A stretch of 64,000 nucleotides of DNA from Thermothelomyces thermophilus ATCC 42464 (lineage: Eukaryota; Ascomycota; Sordariomycetes; Sordariales; Chaetomiaceae), in contig NC_016476.1 of assembly GCF_000226095.1 (NCBI RefSeq), positions 4,154,001 through 4,218,000 on the forward strand, given 5' to 3'. Numbering within the stretch: the first letter of the stretch is position 1; every line of letters starts with the position of its first letter. Positions 32,005 to 43,851 of this stretch are shown here, piece after piece. The notes under the pieces are model-generated. The model did not search any database. It saw only the letters and a list, made by a program, of their open reading frames with translations, and had not been told where the DNA came from. The translations under genes and the position numbers were made by a program.

Positions 32005-33343
32005 ATGACCCCAATTCGCAGTCCTTTGGGCGTCGCATGGCCCGCAGTTGCTGCTCTGAGCGCAGCAATTGTTTACTTTGTCGTTCGCGTCACCGCCAAA
32101 CGGCGTTTCTACCGGCGTCATGACCTTGTGCGTATTTCCTCATCTGATCAATTATTAGTCTGAGTGAGTCAAGAGCGGAATGCTAATTAACCATGCCCGC
32201 AATCCTCCGACCCGCAGCCCCAACCGCCGCACGACCCGATCTGGGGACACTTGAAGCTCATCGGGGAGTACGGGAAGATGGTCACGGGCGACTACATACA
32301 AGGGCCGTGGACGGAGATGAAGCAGGACTTCAACCTCCCCGACATCTTCCACCTGGACATGTGGCCCGCTAGACCCGAGTTCATCGTTTGCTCCGGTCTC
32401 GGACCTGTATGAAGGGGCCAAGTGGCTGAACCACATCAGTGGCCCGACCAGGCCGGTCCTCAGTCCGATCACGATCTGGCAGGAGAAGAGGGAAAAGGCC
32501 GCCATCGTGAGGCGAATGGAAAAGGAGGTCGAACCCAACCTCAACCATCGACAGCCTAAACCCCCCCGGCACGCACGCAGCCGTAGAGGGAGACAACCTT
32601 AACGTGGAAGAAGAATCAGTGACGACGCGGCCTTATCCAGGACATCGTTCGAGTACAAGGGCAAGACATACCCGGTCAGGAAGGGCCACATCTTCGCGGT
32701 GCTGGGCTGCTCGATCCACCAATTACAACCCGGAGGCGTTCGAGGACCCCAAGGTCGTTCCGGCCGGAGCGTTTCCTGCCCGCCACCACCAACACCGGCG
32801 CCGGCGGAGCCGCGGAGCCGTCGTTCCCGCGCAGCGCGTTCCGCCCCTTTGAGCGGGGGCTCCGGTCCTGCATGGGCCAGAACCTGGCCATGAGCGAGAT
32901 GAAGGTGATGCTGGTTGTTACAGGATTTGACTGTCTGTGGGTCAGATCTGACTGACCCACCAACAGGGATGACGAGCCAGGGTCAACATGTATTTAGACA
33001 GCTTCTCTGAGTACCTCTGGCACTTAGAACAATCAACGCTTTATCACCTACTTCTGCAGACCGTAACAGTTGGTCCAGGAGTGCCGCCCACGGCGCGAAT
33101 ACCGCTGTGGTGTCGTACCTTTGCAGCCTTTCTGAGCTGTACTGATTCAGCCACCGAGCTGTAGCACTGGTGGTGCTGGCGCGCTGGTTCGACTTTGAGC
33201 TGTGCGACCACGGGGCCGCCGCGAAGCCGCGGCTCCGGCATACCGACCTCGACACCGTCCTGGGCAAGCACGCGTTCCAGTGCGGCCGGTTCTCTGCCGG
33301 CTCGAGCGGCGATGTATTGATGAAGGTCCGGACGGCTGGCTGA
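32005..33343 (+). pseudogene. cytochrome P450 pseudogene interrupted by a solo LTR
   Basis: The N-terminus is readable: a membrane anchor (LGVAWPAVAALSAAIVYFVV), then an intact-looking intron (about 32126-32217, GTGCGT donor, CCGCAG acceptor) and PQPPHDPIWGHLKLIGEY. Soon after LDMWPARPEFIV the frame shifts, and most of the P450 body (helices C to K) is missing. The C-terminal part then appears over several frames: YKGKTYPVRKGHIF, ERFLPATT, and the heme-binding loop FRPFERGLRSCMGQNLAMSE with its Cys ligand. An LTR sits 8-9 codons after that loop, and the last P450 residues follow to a stop at 33341-33343. It cannot be functional. Confidence 0.8.
32916..33166. mobile_element. solo LTR, Ty3/gypsy-type family of the 49.6-60.3 kb element
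   Basis: 251 bp starting TGTTACAG and ending CTGTAGCA, flanked on both sides by the 5-bp duplication CTGGT (32911-32915 and 33167-33171). It aligns end to end with both LTRs of the large element and shows little RIP. It is a fossil: only the LTR remains, most likely after LTR-LTR recombination. It is younger than the P450 gene it interrupts. Confidence 0.9.
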
Positions 33344-34010
33344 GAGGAGCGAGTGAGGATGCTGCCGGCCGCGTTTGGGGGTGGCGTATGATGAGTGTTG
33401 CTCTTTGTTTGAGAAAGGCAGGAGGGAGCAAGGAGGTCAGGCGTCACGGGGCTGCAAGTGAGTTTTGGCAGCCTATGGGAGTTGTTGCCTTTGAGCATGC
33501 AGTAATAGTAGCAAAGCAAGATAGTAAACGTGGTTGTCTTTTTTTCTATCCCCAGATTTCGGTCCCAAATTTCCCAATAGACTCTGCTACTCGCACAGGG
33601 AATATAGCCTTGGTAAAACTTCCGTGTTTTAGAGAGTTCAAAGACACACCATATCACATTGCACGGTCCTTGAGCGGAGCTGGCGACCGGTCCGCGCCGA
33701 TTCCGAACTGGAGAATGGGCGTGAGTGCGCCTTTGCTGGAGGATATAAATCGGCGCCGGGGAATGTACAACCTCACATGAACCAGGGGGTGCTCACTCAT
33801 AAAACGGCAAAGAAAAGGGATCAGCGGTCAGCAAGTCAAATTTCCGACCGGGTAGGCAACGAAGAAGGTTGTTTGTTCTTGAGGATAGCTGGACTTTTTG
33901 TGTCTAAGTATATTGTTAAGGATTGGTCGAAGAGGCTCCCCTCAGTCCGCATCGCTAATTGACAACTGGAAGAGACCACACAGAGCGCCTTTGGAGCACA
34001 GCCGGTCTAA
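33344..34010. other. intergenic, no gene seen
   Basis: A spacer between the P450 relic and the 3' end of ATM1. No supported frames. Confidence 0.5.
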
Positions 34011-36146
34011 TTATTCCTTCTCCAACTCCTTCTTGTCCTGGCCCGAGCCGCGGTTCTGGTCAAACAGCATCTCCTGCGCCGCCCACAGCTCCGCGTACAG
34101 CCCGTTGGACTCCATCAGCTCCCGGTGGCTGCCCATCTCGATCACCCTGCCCTCCTTGAGCACGATGATGACGTCGGCGTCGTAGATGGTGCGCAGCCGG
34201 TGGGCGACGAAGACGCTGGTCCGCTGCTTCTCGCGCAGCACCTCGTTGATGTTGGCCATGAGGGCCTGCTCGGTGTGGGTGTCGAGGGCGCTCGTGGCCT
34301 CGTCGAAGAAGAGCAGGGGCGGGTCCTTGAGGACGAGGCGCGAGACGGCGAGGCGCTGCTTCTCGCCGCCCGAGATCATGAGCCCGCGCTCGCCGACCTT
34401 GGTCTGGTACCCGTGCGGCCACGACTCGATCCGGTCGTGGATGTGGGCCCGGCGGGCGGCCTCGAGGACGCGCTCGGGCGGGGCGTCGAGGTTGCCGTAG
34501 CGGATGTTGAGCTCGACCGTGTCGTTGAAGAGCGGGGTGTCCTGGGGCACGACGCCGATGGAGCGGCGGAGGGAGTCGAGCGAGACCTCGCGGATGTCCT
34601 GGTCGTCGATGAAGATGCGGCCCGACTGCGGGTCGTAGGAGCGGAAGAGCAGGCGGAGCAGGGTGGACTTGCCGCAGCCCGAGCGCCCGACGATGGCGAC
34701 CTTCTTGCCGGCCGGGATGGTCACGGAGAAGTTCTTGAGGATGGGACGGTCGGGATAGTAGCCGAACGTCACGTTCTCGAAGCGGATCTCGCCGCCCTTG
34801 GGCAGGACGAGCGGCGCCGCGTTGGGCTTCTCCTTGATGGACACGTTGACCTTTTGCAGGTTGAAGAGGGTCTCCATGTCGAGGAGGGACTGCCGCAGCT
34901 CGCGGTAGACGGAGCCGAGGAAGTTGAGAGGCACCGAGAGCTGGAAGACGAGCTGGTTGATCAGGACCAGGTCGCCAACCGAGAGGGAGCCGGCGACGAT
35001 GCCCTTGGCGCCGAGCCACATCATGACGGTCAGCGCCGAGGAGAAGATGATGTTCTGCCCGCTGTTGAGGAAGGCCAGCGACGTGGCCACCTTGATAGAG
35101 CTCTTCTCGTACTGCTGCAGCGCCTTGTCGTAGCGGCCAATCTCGTACTTCTCGTTGTTGAAGTACTTGACCGCCTCGTAGTTGATGAGCGAGTCGACGG
35201 CGACGGTGGAGGCCTTGTTGTCGGCCGCGTTGGCCTGGCGCCGGAACTTTGTGCGCCAGGAGGTGGTCCAGATGGTAAAGGCGGTGTAGGCGGTCATGGT
35301 GAGGGCCGTTATGGCGGCGAACTCCCATCCGAACTGGTATGTCAAGATGCCGCACACCATGCTGATCTCCAGAGCTGTTGGCACGATGTGGAACACCATG
35401 CTGGTCAGGAGGAAGCTGATGCCCTTGGTTCCGCGGTCGATGGCGCGCGTCAGACCGCCCGTCTGCTTGGACAGGTGGAAGTTGAGATCGAGGTTCAAGA
35501 GGTGGCCGAACGTCTTGGTGGCCACCCGCCGGATCGCCTTTTGCGCGACGGACGAGAAGACGGCGTTGCGAAGCTCTTGCGACACGACAGCCCCTATCCG
35601 GGAGGCGCCGTAGGCAAAGATCACAGTCCCCGCCACGGTAGCCACCGTGCCACCCGTCGCGGCAATGTCGATGTTGAGCGAGTCGATGATCTCGCGAAAG
35701 AAGAAAGGCACCTGCACGTTGAGCACCTTGCCGCCGACAAGCAGAGCCACGGCCAGAAGCACGCGCGTCTTGTCGGCCCAGCTGTCCTTCGGCCACAGAT
35801 ACCGCGACATCTCCTTCATGATGGCCCAGTCGGCCTTGCGCTGCTCTTGGGCGCTCTTATCCACGGCCGCGAGGGGATCTTGGGGTGGTGGGGGGCGGGA
35901 GGTCTTCTGCCCGTCGGGAGGCGGGTTTGTTTCGACATTTTGTGTTCTCGGTCCGTAGCTGCGCGGCGTGCTAGTATGGAAGACCGTTCGCAGGGGAGAG
36001 GATGCGGCGGCGACGTTCAAGGTTCCGAGTCGGGGGGTCCATGGGCGTCGAGGAAAGGAAGGGCAAGCGATTCGAGGTCGGAGAATTGGGGCCACTCTGG
36101 CTCTGTGTAGGCTTGTCGCCATCATAATTCGTGGTTTCGAAGCCAT
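34011..36146 (-). CDS. ATM1: mitochondrial ABC half-transporter ATM1
   Basis: A single exon of 711 residues. The N-terminus is rich in Arg/Ser/Pro without acids (a mitochondrial presequence, about 60-90 residues). The transmembrane domain spans about residues 120-420, and one nucleotide-binding domain follows with Walker [10 protein letters not shown] (about residue 485), a signature loop ISGGEKQR (about 590), Walker [13 protein letters not shown] (about 610) and the H-loop FVAHRL. One membrane domain plus one NBD is the half-transporter layout, so it works as a homodimer in the inner membrane. It exports a glutathione-linked sulfur compound needed for cytosolic Fe-S assembly. The stretch [20 protein letters not shown] is characteristic of ATM1/ABCB7. 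A second Met pair at residues 8-9 could be the true start. Confidence 0.96.
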   Translation of the reverse strand: MASKPRIMMATSLHRARVAPILRPRIACPSFPRRPWTPRLGTLNVAAASSPLRTVFHTSTPRSYGPRTQNVETNPPPDGQKTSRPPPPQDPLAAVDKSAQEQRKADWAIMKEMSRYLWPKDSWADKTRVLLAVALLVGGKVLNVQVPFFFREIIDSLNIDIAATGGTVATVAGTVIFAYGASRIGAVVSQELRNAVFSSVAQKAIRRVATKTFGHLLNLDLNFHLSKQTGGLTRAIDRGTKGISFLLTSMVFHIVPTALEISMVCGILTYQFGWEFAAITALTMTAYTAFTIWTTSWRTKFRRQANAADNKASTVAVDSLINYEAVKYFNNEKYEIGRYDKALQQYEKSSIKVATSLAFLNSGQNIIFSSALTVMMWLGAKGIVAGSLSVGDLVLINQLVFQLSVPLNFLGSVYRELRQSLLDMETLFNLQKVNVSIKEKPNAAPLVLPKGGEIRFENVTFGYYPDRPILKNFSVTIPAGKKVAIVGRSGCGKSTLLRLLFRSYDPQSGRIFIDDQDIREVSLDSLRRSIGVVPQDTPLFNDTVELNIRYGNLDAPPERVLEAARRAHIHDRIESWPHGYQTKVGERGLMISGGEKQRLAVSRLVLKDPPLLFFDEATSALDTHTEQALMANINEVLREKQRTSVFVAHRLRTIYDADVIIVLKEGRVIEMGSHRELMESNGLYAELWAAQEMLFDQNRGSGQDKKELEKE

Positions 36147-37052
36147 TGCGACGAGAACCTGCGCGACATCTTACTCCCACGGGAGAGAGGGAGCAATGGC
36201 ACCCTTATGACCGACGTCGGTCAACGCGGTAGCGCCCAGCGCGATTTGTGCGGAATTCGGAATACGGTAATCTGGGGGTCCGAGGCCTTGAAACGGTGGG
36301 GGTGGAAACAAATAAAACAAAAAAAAAAAGCGCCAGGTCTCTAGGCGCTCATGTTATATCGCCAGCTGCTGGTCGGCCAGAACGTGGGTGGAATGTTTTC
36401 GTGCAATTTACATGTCTACTCGTAGGTTGTGTCGGCCTCGGCGAAAGAAATGTCGAGCGCCGAGCGCCCTCGATGTCCGCAGCGGCTCAGATCCGTGGGG
36501 CAGTCAGCGATGATGCAATGTGGATCCTTAGCTTCGACATTAACACCCTTTCCCGTTAACACTTGATAACTTTAACTTGCACTGTCAGCTGCGAGCATGG
36601 ACGAGGTCTCATCATTTGCTACGAGACATAAGTAGGAGACATCGGTCGCTTTTATGCACATTCTTGAACTCTGCTCTTCCAAGTTTCTCTATCGGTATCC
36701 AATTGTCTAAAAGCGACAAGACAAGCAGCTGACATCGGCTGCCGATGCCCAGGATGAGGAAATTTTGGCATTCTCTAATTATTTCTCCAGGGAATCTAGG
36801 AACGCCCAGAGGGACATGCAATCCCTCAACAAATAAACAAGCAAAATGCTAAACCCCAAAGTCTATAAGCCCCCAAACTCCTAGCCATGCAACGCGGATG
36901 ATAAACCAGGCGCGAAAATTGCCGACCCAACCGATGCAGTGGGGTTAACGAAAGAGAAAGATGCGCCGCTAGACCGGCATGCCAACAAAACAGAAAAAAA
37001 GGTAGCGCAATGAGCCCAAATCAAGTCAACAACATCCTCGGCAGCCATTACC
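36147..37052. other. intergenic, no gene seen
   Basis: It holds the ATM1 promoter and the kinesin 3'UTR. Nothing else was recognised. Confidence 0.5.
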
Positions 37053-37949
37053 TCAGCACACCTGAGCCTGAGCGGCAACCAAGCCTTCATATGCCCTTTC
37101 CACCGTCCGCCCGCCCATGCCCGGCAGCATCCGCAACTGGGTAAGCGACTCGATTCGCCCCGACTCCCCGTCGCCCTTAAGGGTGAGGAAGTCGACCAGA
37201 TCTTGCGCCTTTTTTGCGCCGAAGCCGCGCAGCCCCTTGATTAGCGTCACGTCCCGCGAATTGACGATATCAAGCAGCTGCTTCACGCGCGGCGAGCTGG
37301 GATCGTCAAGCTCCTCGTGCTCGAATGCCCTCGACCTCGACCCCTTCTTCTTTCCCCCCTTCCCCCGCAGGGGACTCTTCCCCGCCACCTCTTCGTCTTC
37401 GTCGATATCGGCCTCGGTCCCTTCCTGATACTCTCCCTCCTCCGTCTGTTTCCTCTCCTTCTTCCTCCGGCCCTCACCCTTCCCGTCGGTACCCGCATCG
37501 GCGCCGGCGTCCGCACCCACACCCGCATCCGCATCGGCAAGCCCAAGCTTCGCCCGCAGCTTCTCGATTTTTCCCAACAGTTTCGGCTGCCCGGGGAAGT
37601 AAGGCAGCGCCTTCTCGTAGAGCCGCAGAGCGCCCGCGTCGTCGCCGTGTTCCTTAGCCTGCCGCGCTCGCAGGAGGAGCCGCAGGCCTTCGGTCCGGCG
37701 CTCGTCTGCGTCGCTGCTGCGCGACTCGCTCTCGATGCGGCGCTCGAGGGCCTCGAGCCGGCGCCTGACTTCCTCGCTGATCTCCGCCGAGGCCGCGGCG
37801 ACCGTCGGCTCGGCTGCCTGGGCAGCTTGCGGTTGCGGTTGCGGCTGTAGCTGTGGTACGGTGGCGGCGCGGGCGGCGAGGATCTCGGCGACTTTCTTCT
37901 CGACCATGGCTTCGATCTGGTCGGGAGTGATGGAGATTTGCGCCGGAGG

Positions 37950-37983
<34 letters not shown>

Positions 37984-39435
37984 GTGGTGATGGGCTGGGG
38001 CGGGCGGAGGAGAGACTGCGTCGTTGGGCGCGCGAGTTTCGACGGGCGTGGGAGAGAGTCGGAGGTCTCGGAAGGCCGTTTCGACTGGAGAGGCTGTCGC
38101 GGGAGGGAGGTGTTGGCTGCCGGCGGCGCGGCAGCGCGGGCGGGGGCGACCGGCTTCTTGTCTGTGTAGACGGAAAACGCCTTGACGGGCTTGTCGGGCT
38201 TGTCAGACTTGTCGGCCTTCTCGGCCGCCTTGGCTGCCAGGGCACCTGTATGCACGTTGTGGGCGTTGTTCAGAGGCCTGAGGGGTTGCCGCTGGACGCC
38301 AGTGCCTCCAATCCCGGAGGTAGTGCGCGGCGGCTGCTTGTACACAATCTCATTCTCGATCTCGCGTACCTCGATGCGCTTCGCCCGGGAGCTAACGTTC
38401 AGGCTGCTCAGCGTGTCGAGGTGGTAGCTCCGGACCGGGGCGAGGTTCAGGATCATGACGGTGATGCCGTTGTTCTGACCCAGGGACAGGATGCGCGTCA
38501 TCTTGGACTCGCGGTACGGGATCCGCTTGTCGCCGCGCGCGATGGCGTCGATGCACTGGCTCAGAACGAAGAGGCTCTTGTTGATGGCGGCCGACTCCAC
38601 CAGCCTCTCCTTGCCATTGTCGGTGCGCCGGTTGTCTTCCGAGCCGGCCAAGTCAATGGCGGATGCCGTGCTCTCCCTGATCATGTCGCCAGTCGTCTGC
38701 GTCACCTTGACCCGCAAGATGGCGTGGCTCCTGCTGCTATGGGCGTTGAGCTTGGTGGCCGCCGTGACCCGGTTATTGTTGGCCTCAATGTACAGCCTCT
38801 CGAAGTCCTTGAGATCGTCGCAAGCGCGTTCCGACAACCCGACGACGACGGTCTTCCCGTCCTTTTCTCGGAGCGGCAGCCCGGCGGGGGTTCGCTTCTC
38901 TGGAGGCTCGAGCAGGTCGTACACTTTGTCGTTGTAAATCTCGTAGTAGGAAAGGGAGACGGTCACGGTAGTCGCGCCGTTGGTGTCCTTCATGATCTTT
39001 TTCCCCCGCCGGAAGACGTTGCTCAACAGCCTAGGGATCACGCCGCGGTCGGCGAGCCGCAGACCACCGCGCATCGTGTGTGTTTTGCCGGTTCCGGTGA
39101 CTCCATATGCAAAGATGGTCACGTCTAGGCCTTGGAAAAGAGCCTTCATGTGTGGGGCCACTGTCATTCACAGGTCAGCCGGGCCGGGAGGTTCGCGGAC
39201 GCGTCCTCGGGGATGGCTCCCTACCTTCGGCTGTGAACAACTCCTCCTGCGAAGTGGTCGGCCCGTAGACGCTGTTGAAGGCGAACGAGAACTCTTCCGC
39301 TCCATTCTTTGGACTCGGTATCTTGACGAGGGTCAAGGGCTTTCCCTCTTCCACGCGGTCGGCGCGCACAATGATATCCTTTTCCAGCTCTTTCTCAAGC
39401 AACGGACGGATTCTGGCAACAACGCGCACCGACAT
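37053..39435 (-). CDS. kinesin-10 (KIF22/Kid-like) motor with C-terminal HhH region
   Basis: Exons 39225-39435 and 37053-39160 with a 64-nt intron (joint AE-VAPHMKALF) give 772 residues, starting MSVRVVARIRP. An in-frame upstream ATG exists but adds a non-motor leader. The motor domain carries the P-loop GVTGTGKTHT (about residue 88), switch I NAHSSRSHAI and switch II DLAGSED. After the neck comes a basic Pro/Ser-rich linker, a poly-Ala run coded by repeated GCC/GCG, a short coiled-coil-like helix (about 37700-37800), and a TPR-like segment (LLRARQAKEHGDDAGALRLYEKAL). The C-terminus (LIKGLRGFGAKKAQDLVDFL … MLPGMGGRTVERAYEG) is a helix-hairpin-helix pair, as in KIF22, pointing to DNA or chromosome-arm binding in mitosis. 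Confidence 0.9.
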
Positions 39436-39920
39436 GGCGTAGCAATTGACATAAACACGGGGTATAAGAGGGAAATGGGGGGTATGTGAGATATAGAGGA
39501 GAAAAGGAGAGAAGGAGAGGGCCAATTGGGTGTGTGACGCCGCGTTGCAGTGACGGGATCGGGCTGCAAAACCGAATTATGCCAATCCTTGCACGGCACC
39601 AAATTGACTGTGTGCATAGTGTGGTGTTTAGCGAAGCAAAGCTGCAATTATTTAGATCACCAAGGCAACAATTCGGCACTGTGGATCCCCTGAAAGGGTC
39701 GGCCTAATCAAGCTAAGGTCAGGTATCCGTAGTTACTCGAGCTTTCATCTGATGAATGGGTGGCCCGTGCTTCTCAACCAGCTTAACCCGCCCGCCGAGA
39801 TCCGAGTACCTTGGTCTGGAAATTCAGGACCCGGATTTTGGCCGAAGCAAGGAAGCTCAACTTTCCGGCTTCCCCCGCCAATTGACACCACCACGTCGTC
39901 CAATTCATGGTTGCCCGACC
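39436..39920. promoter_or_regulatory. shared divergent promoter region
   Basis: 485 bp between the start codons of the kinesin gene and AIM24. Both promoters must lie here. No specific site was identified. Confidence 0.5.
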
Positions 39921-41210
39921 ATGAAACGACAGGCGCCTCTGGTTCGACGGCTACGTCCCTCAGCGCCGACGCCGGCTGCGCGGCTGGGCTTTGTCTGCCG
40001 GCAATGCAGGGCGATCCAGATTAGCGCATCCCCCACTACCGACTCGCGGCCCGCCGCCGACGCCTTCGGAGCTTACCCCGGATCCCCACGAGACTCGGCA
40101 GGTAGGCATTTGATGAAGGCCGCGCCCGATCTGGCAGGTTTCTAACACTAGTCAGATGCTCGGTTCGAGGTGTTGGGGTCGCCCTACTCCCTCCTCTCCG
40201 TCACTCTCTCGGCATCGCAGCGGCTCTACACGAGACGAGGCACTCTGGTATCTGTCGCCGGAAAAGTGGAAAATGTGCGCCCATAGAGCCCTCTTGACCG
40301 CACATCAATAAACCGCTGACCCCTCGTTGTCTAATCGCAGGCGCAATCCACACTCTCCCTCCTGTCTCCCTTCCGACGAGCGCCGCTCGGCATCCCCTTC
40401 CTCTACCAGCGCGTCTCCTCCACGACGCCCATTACCGCCCTCATAGCCACCAAGTCCCCCAACACGACCCTCTCGATCCTCCACCTCGACGGCACGACCG
40501 ACTGGATCGTATCCCAGCGCAACGCCCTCCTCGCCTGGACCGGGCACACCCTGACCCCGTCCCCGCGCGTGCAGCAGGGCTTGTCGCTCGCCCACTGGGG
40601 CAGCACCCACCTGACGGGCCGCGGGCTGGCGGCGCTCGCCGCGCCGGGGCAGATCCACGAGCTCACGCTGGGCGAGGGCGAGGAGATCGTGCTGCACCCG
40701 TCGCACGTCGTCGCGTACCCCGTCACCCGCCACCCGCCACTGCCGTTCCGGTTCCGAAGCACGCGGCTCGGCCTGCAGGTACCCGCCGTGCCGGCGTCCA
40801 TCACAAGCGCCGCGGGGCGGCTGGTCCCGGAGCGCGCGGCGCGCTTCTGGAACGCCATGCGCGACACGGGCACGTTCAAGTCGCTGGCGCGGCTGCTGTA
40901 CGGGCTGCGCACCGCCGTGAGGCGGACCATCTGGGGGGACCGGCTGTTCCTACAGTTTAGGGGGCCGATGACCTTGCTCATGTCGACCAGGGGGGTGAGG
41001 GTCAGGGACGTGCTCAGCAGGGAGGACGTCAACGAGATTGCGGATGCCGAGGCCGGCGTGGTGCCGGCTGCGGTTAAGCTCGCGACTAAGCCGAAGGTGC
41101 AGGAGGAGAAGCGGCCCGAGCAGAAGGTCGCCATCCACGTCGCCAGCGTCGCCAAGGATGGAAAGGTCAGGTTCGAGGACACCAAGGACCTAAACGAGTT
41201 TGTGCGGTAA
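39921..41210 (+). CDS. AIM24: AIM24-like mitochondrial protein
   Basis: Exons 39921-40101, 40156-40274 and 40341-41210 (introns 54 and 66 nt) give 389 residues. The N-terminus ([16 protein letters not shown]…) is a basic mitochondrial presequence. The body matches the AIM24/TRAP-like family: [58 protein letters not shown] and [17 protein letters not shown]. In the first intron the acceptor GTCAG at 40151-40155 is used rather than the CACTAG four bases earlier, because only it keeps the frame into DARFEVLG. In yeast Aim24 is an inner-membrane protein that supports MICOS and respiratory-complex stability. It shares a promoter region with the kinesin. Confidence 0.9.
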
Positions 41211-42963
41211 AGACCGGGGGTAAATCGCCTGACTGTGCTATTTGTACTCTTCACCCCTTGTAACCATATACTCTAGAGCAATCCAACCACTTGTGGGGGG
41301 CCTATGGATGCTTTGTGGGTTCTTAGACGAGCTCCTTTACCACTGACCGTGCTGCTGCCGCGTCGAGTTCGTTTGAGTTTGTCAGGCGGGCGGCCGTTGA
41401 TCTAAATTTGTAAATAATCTAAACCCTGACCACCCGTAAGATCGCCAAACAATTACAGCCAAGCAACACCCCAACCTGCCCCTGGGTCAACAACGAATCG
41501 AGATCCTCGCGCGAACAAACCAAACAATATGCATCGGAATATGAGACAGAGGAGGTGCCGTGGAGGAAAGTGAGTAGTGCAGATATGTGGTGCATACAGT
41601 CACCTACCTGACCTACACAGCAGAGTAAGGTACACTTACTTGTTCGTGGAGTTATGTCATGTTTTGATGTTCGGGATGTGGGAGTTTGTTCACATAACTA
41701 CTTCGTACATTACGGAGTGTGGATTCCTTGTCGATCCAACCGTCGGACCAGGCGACGGATCCGATTCGACCGGATAGCGCTGCTGTGGACTCCACGCAGA
41801 CCTCTTGGCCGGTAGCATCAAGCGCCCGATCCCTGGTCACCACGCTCACCTGATACAAACTAGAACTGAACAGGTATGAGTGTAGACGAGAAACCAGGTA
41901 CTCGGGCCCTTGTCGACCATCCGCCACGGCAAGAGTTTCCTAACGTACGGAGTATGCTGGCGTGGTTATCTCCGGCCTGATCCAACTCTTGCAGGGTCGT
42001 TGGGCGGGTTGGTTGCGGGCTCGGGAAGTGGATGTCGCTTAGAGCGTTCGGATATTACCAGGGGGTCGAGGGAGGACTAGACCCGTCTCAACTACCCACG
42101 CTTTGGGTTTCGAAACGACGAGAAGCACACGCGAAAGCTTCCCCCACGTTGCCAAAAGAATCAGCAGCCGCCCACTGGCGTTGCATGATCCGGTCAGGGG
42201 TATCGTCATCTGGGTTGGATCGTGGTGTTACATACCGTTCGGCCACCAAACTGGACCGTTGAGCCGCGTAACCGCCACACAGCATCGAATCCTTTGTGGG
42301 GTTGAATGGGAGCAGCCAGCAGTGCACCTTGAAGATACCAGGAAGGGCCAAGCTCGAGTTCAGCCTGCAAACCATCCAAGATTGTCACGGTTCATGACGT
42401 TCAAGGGAGACCTCAACGGGTTGCGAGGATACCGAGCGGTGGTACACGGGTGGTAATGCCCTTGGGAAGAAATACGTAAATGAAAACGAGAGCTGGTGTA
42501 GTTACTCCGTAGAGACTGGAGTCATCATCAGCGGGTCGGGTACACTGACATGGTGTGACATGCATCCTTAGCTGCTCCTCCAGCAAACAAGCACCACATC
42601 AGGGGCTAGTGTACACTAGCCGAGCATACGGGTGGGACACCTCGATCCCCGGCGCGCGAGTGCTTGCTGTACGTACATACATACATAGATACCTATATCA
42701 ATAGTCTTAACTTGACGTCTGTCTTTCCTTCGTCCACCATCCCTACGTCTCTTTCCTTGGTCAAGGGAGCTCGCATCATCATTCCTTTCTTGTACTCATT
42801 TCCAACTGACACTTTCGTTCGGCCTTGACGGTCTTTTGACAAGCGTTCTAAGCAAACATTCCTTTCGTTTTCACGCCGGGCTTCACCCTTATTGAACCTG
42901 AACAGCAGAAGGAAAAAAAGCATCACCTTTCCTTTTTTGGGCACATTCATTTTCCACATCAAG
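41211..42963. other. long intergenic region
   Basis: 1.75 kb with no supported gene. It contains TACGGAGTA-type 9-mers at 41946-41954 and 42503-42511. The last 250 bp are CT-rich, as expected for the leader of the LPMO gene. Confidence 0.5.
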
Positions 42964-43851
42964 ATGCACCGCCTCGCGTATTTGGTCAGCCTGCTGCCCG
43001 TGGTGGCTGCGCACGGCTTCGTATCTTCGCCTCCGGCCCGTCGTCCGGGCTCCGCCTACAGAGCTACCTGCGGCGAGCAGCCGTTCTACCAGCAGAGCTC
43101 CGATATCAACGGCAACGTCCAGGGCATCCAGCAGGTCGTCGGCAAGGATATGACGGATGCGTGTAACCTGTGGCTCTGCAAGGGGTTTGTGCTCGACGAC
43201 AACAAGGACCAGGTCCAGAGCTTCTCGCTCGGCCAGACCATCGACTTCAAGGTCAACATCGCGGCGCCGCACACGGGCTACGCCAACGTGTCGGTGGTCA
43301 AGACGAGCACCAACACCGTCATCGGCGAGCCCCTGATCGAGTTCGACAACTACGCCTCCAACAACGGCGTCGCAGCCAACAACACTGCCTTCAGCGTCAA
43401 GCTGCCCTCCAACCTTGGCGGCTCCTGCACCACCGCCGGCGACTGCGTCCTCCAGTGGTTCTGGGACGCCCCGGACATCAACCAGACCTACGAGGCCTGC
43501 GTCGACTTCACCGTCGGCAGCGGCAGCGGCAGCGGCACTTCTGCCTCTCCGACCGATCCCACTACCACCGCCACTCCCACCTCCGCACCCTCGACCTCCT
43601 CCTCCTCCGCCGCTGCTGCCACGACGACGACGACCTCGGCTGCTGCCCCGCCCACCTCGACCGAGGGCGCCGCGCCCACAACCACAGCCACCCCCGTTCC
43701 TAATGATGAGGGAGACGACGAGGAGTGCCCGGTCGACGACGACGGGGAGGAGGACAACGACGGAGAGGATGACAACGCGGACGAGGAGTGCCCGGCCGAC
43801 AACGGCGAAGACGACGAGGACGGCGATAAATGCATCGCGGACGATGAGTGA
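42964..43851 (+). CDS. secreted lytic polysaccharide monooxygenase, AA16-like, with acidic tail
   Basis: A single exon of 295 residues. A 16-residue signal peptide ends VVAA, so the mature protein begins with His17 (HGFVSSPPARRPGSA), the N-terminal ligand of an LPMO copper brace. The second brace His is H103 in APHTGYANVSV, and the axial aromatic is probably F182 in ACVDFTVG. The blocks CNLWLCKGF, NTVIGEPLIEFDNYASN and CVLQWFWDAPDINQTYEAC fit the AA16 family, in older annotation called chitin-binding type-4 domain. A Ser/Thr/Ala linker (about 185-250, likely O-glycosylated) leads into a C-terminal tail of about 45 residues made mostly of Asp and Glu with three Cys. No cellulose- or chitin-binding module or GPI signal is present. 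Oxidative attack on cellulose or related glucan is expected. Confidence 0.82.
   Translation: MHRLAYLVSLLPVVAAHGFVSSPPARRPGSAYRATCGEQPFYQQSSDINGNVQGIQQVVGKDMTDACNLWLCKGFVLDDNKDQVQSFSLGQTIDFKVNIAAPHTGYANVSVVKTSTNTVIGEPLIEFDNYASNNGVAANNTAFSVKLPSNLGGSCTTAGDCVLQWFWDAPDINQTYEACVDFTVGSGSGSGTSASPTDPTTTATPTSAPSTSSSSAAAATTTTTSAAAPPTSTEGAAPTTTATPVPNDEGDDEECPVDDDGEEDNDGEDDNADEECPADNGEDDEDGDKCIADDE

Noticed and set aside
34060-36110. Long open frames overlapping ATM1 in other frames, including a 661-codon plus-strand one
   Set aside because: They are shadows of GC-rich codons in the real gene, with low-complexity, domain-free products.
37938-39128. Long plus-strand frame over the kinesin gene
   Set aside because: Antisense shadow; the Gly-rich start is the reverse of the poly-Ala codons.
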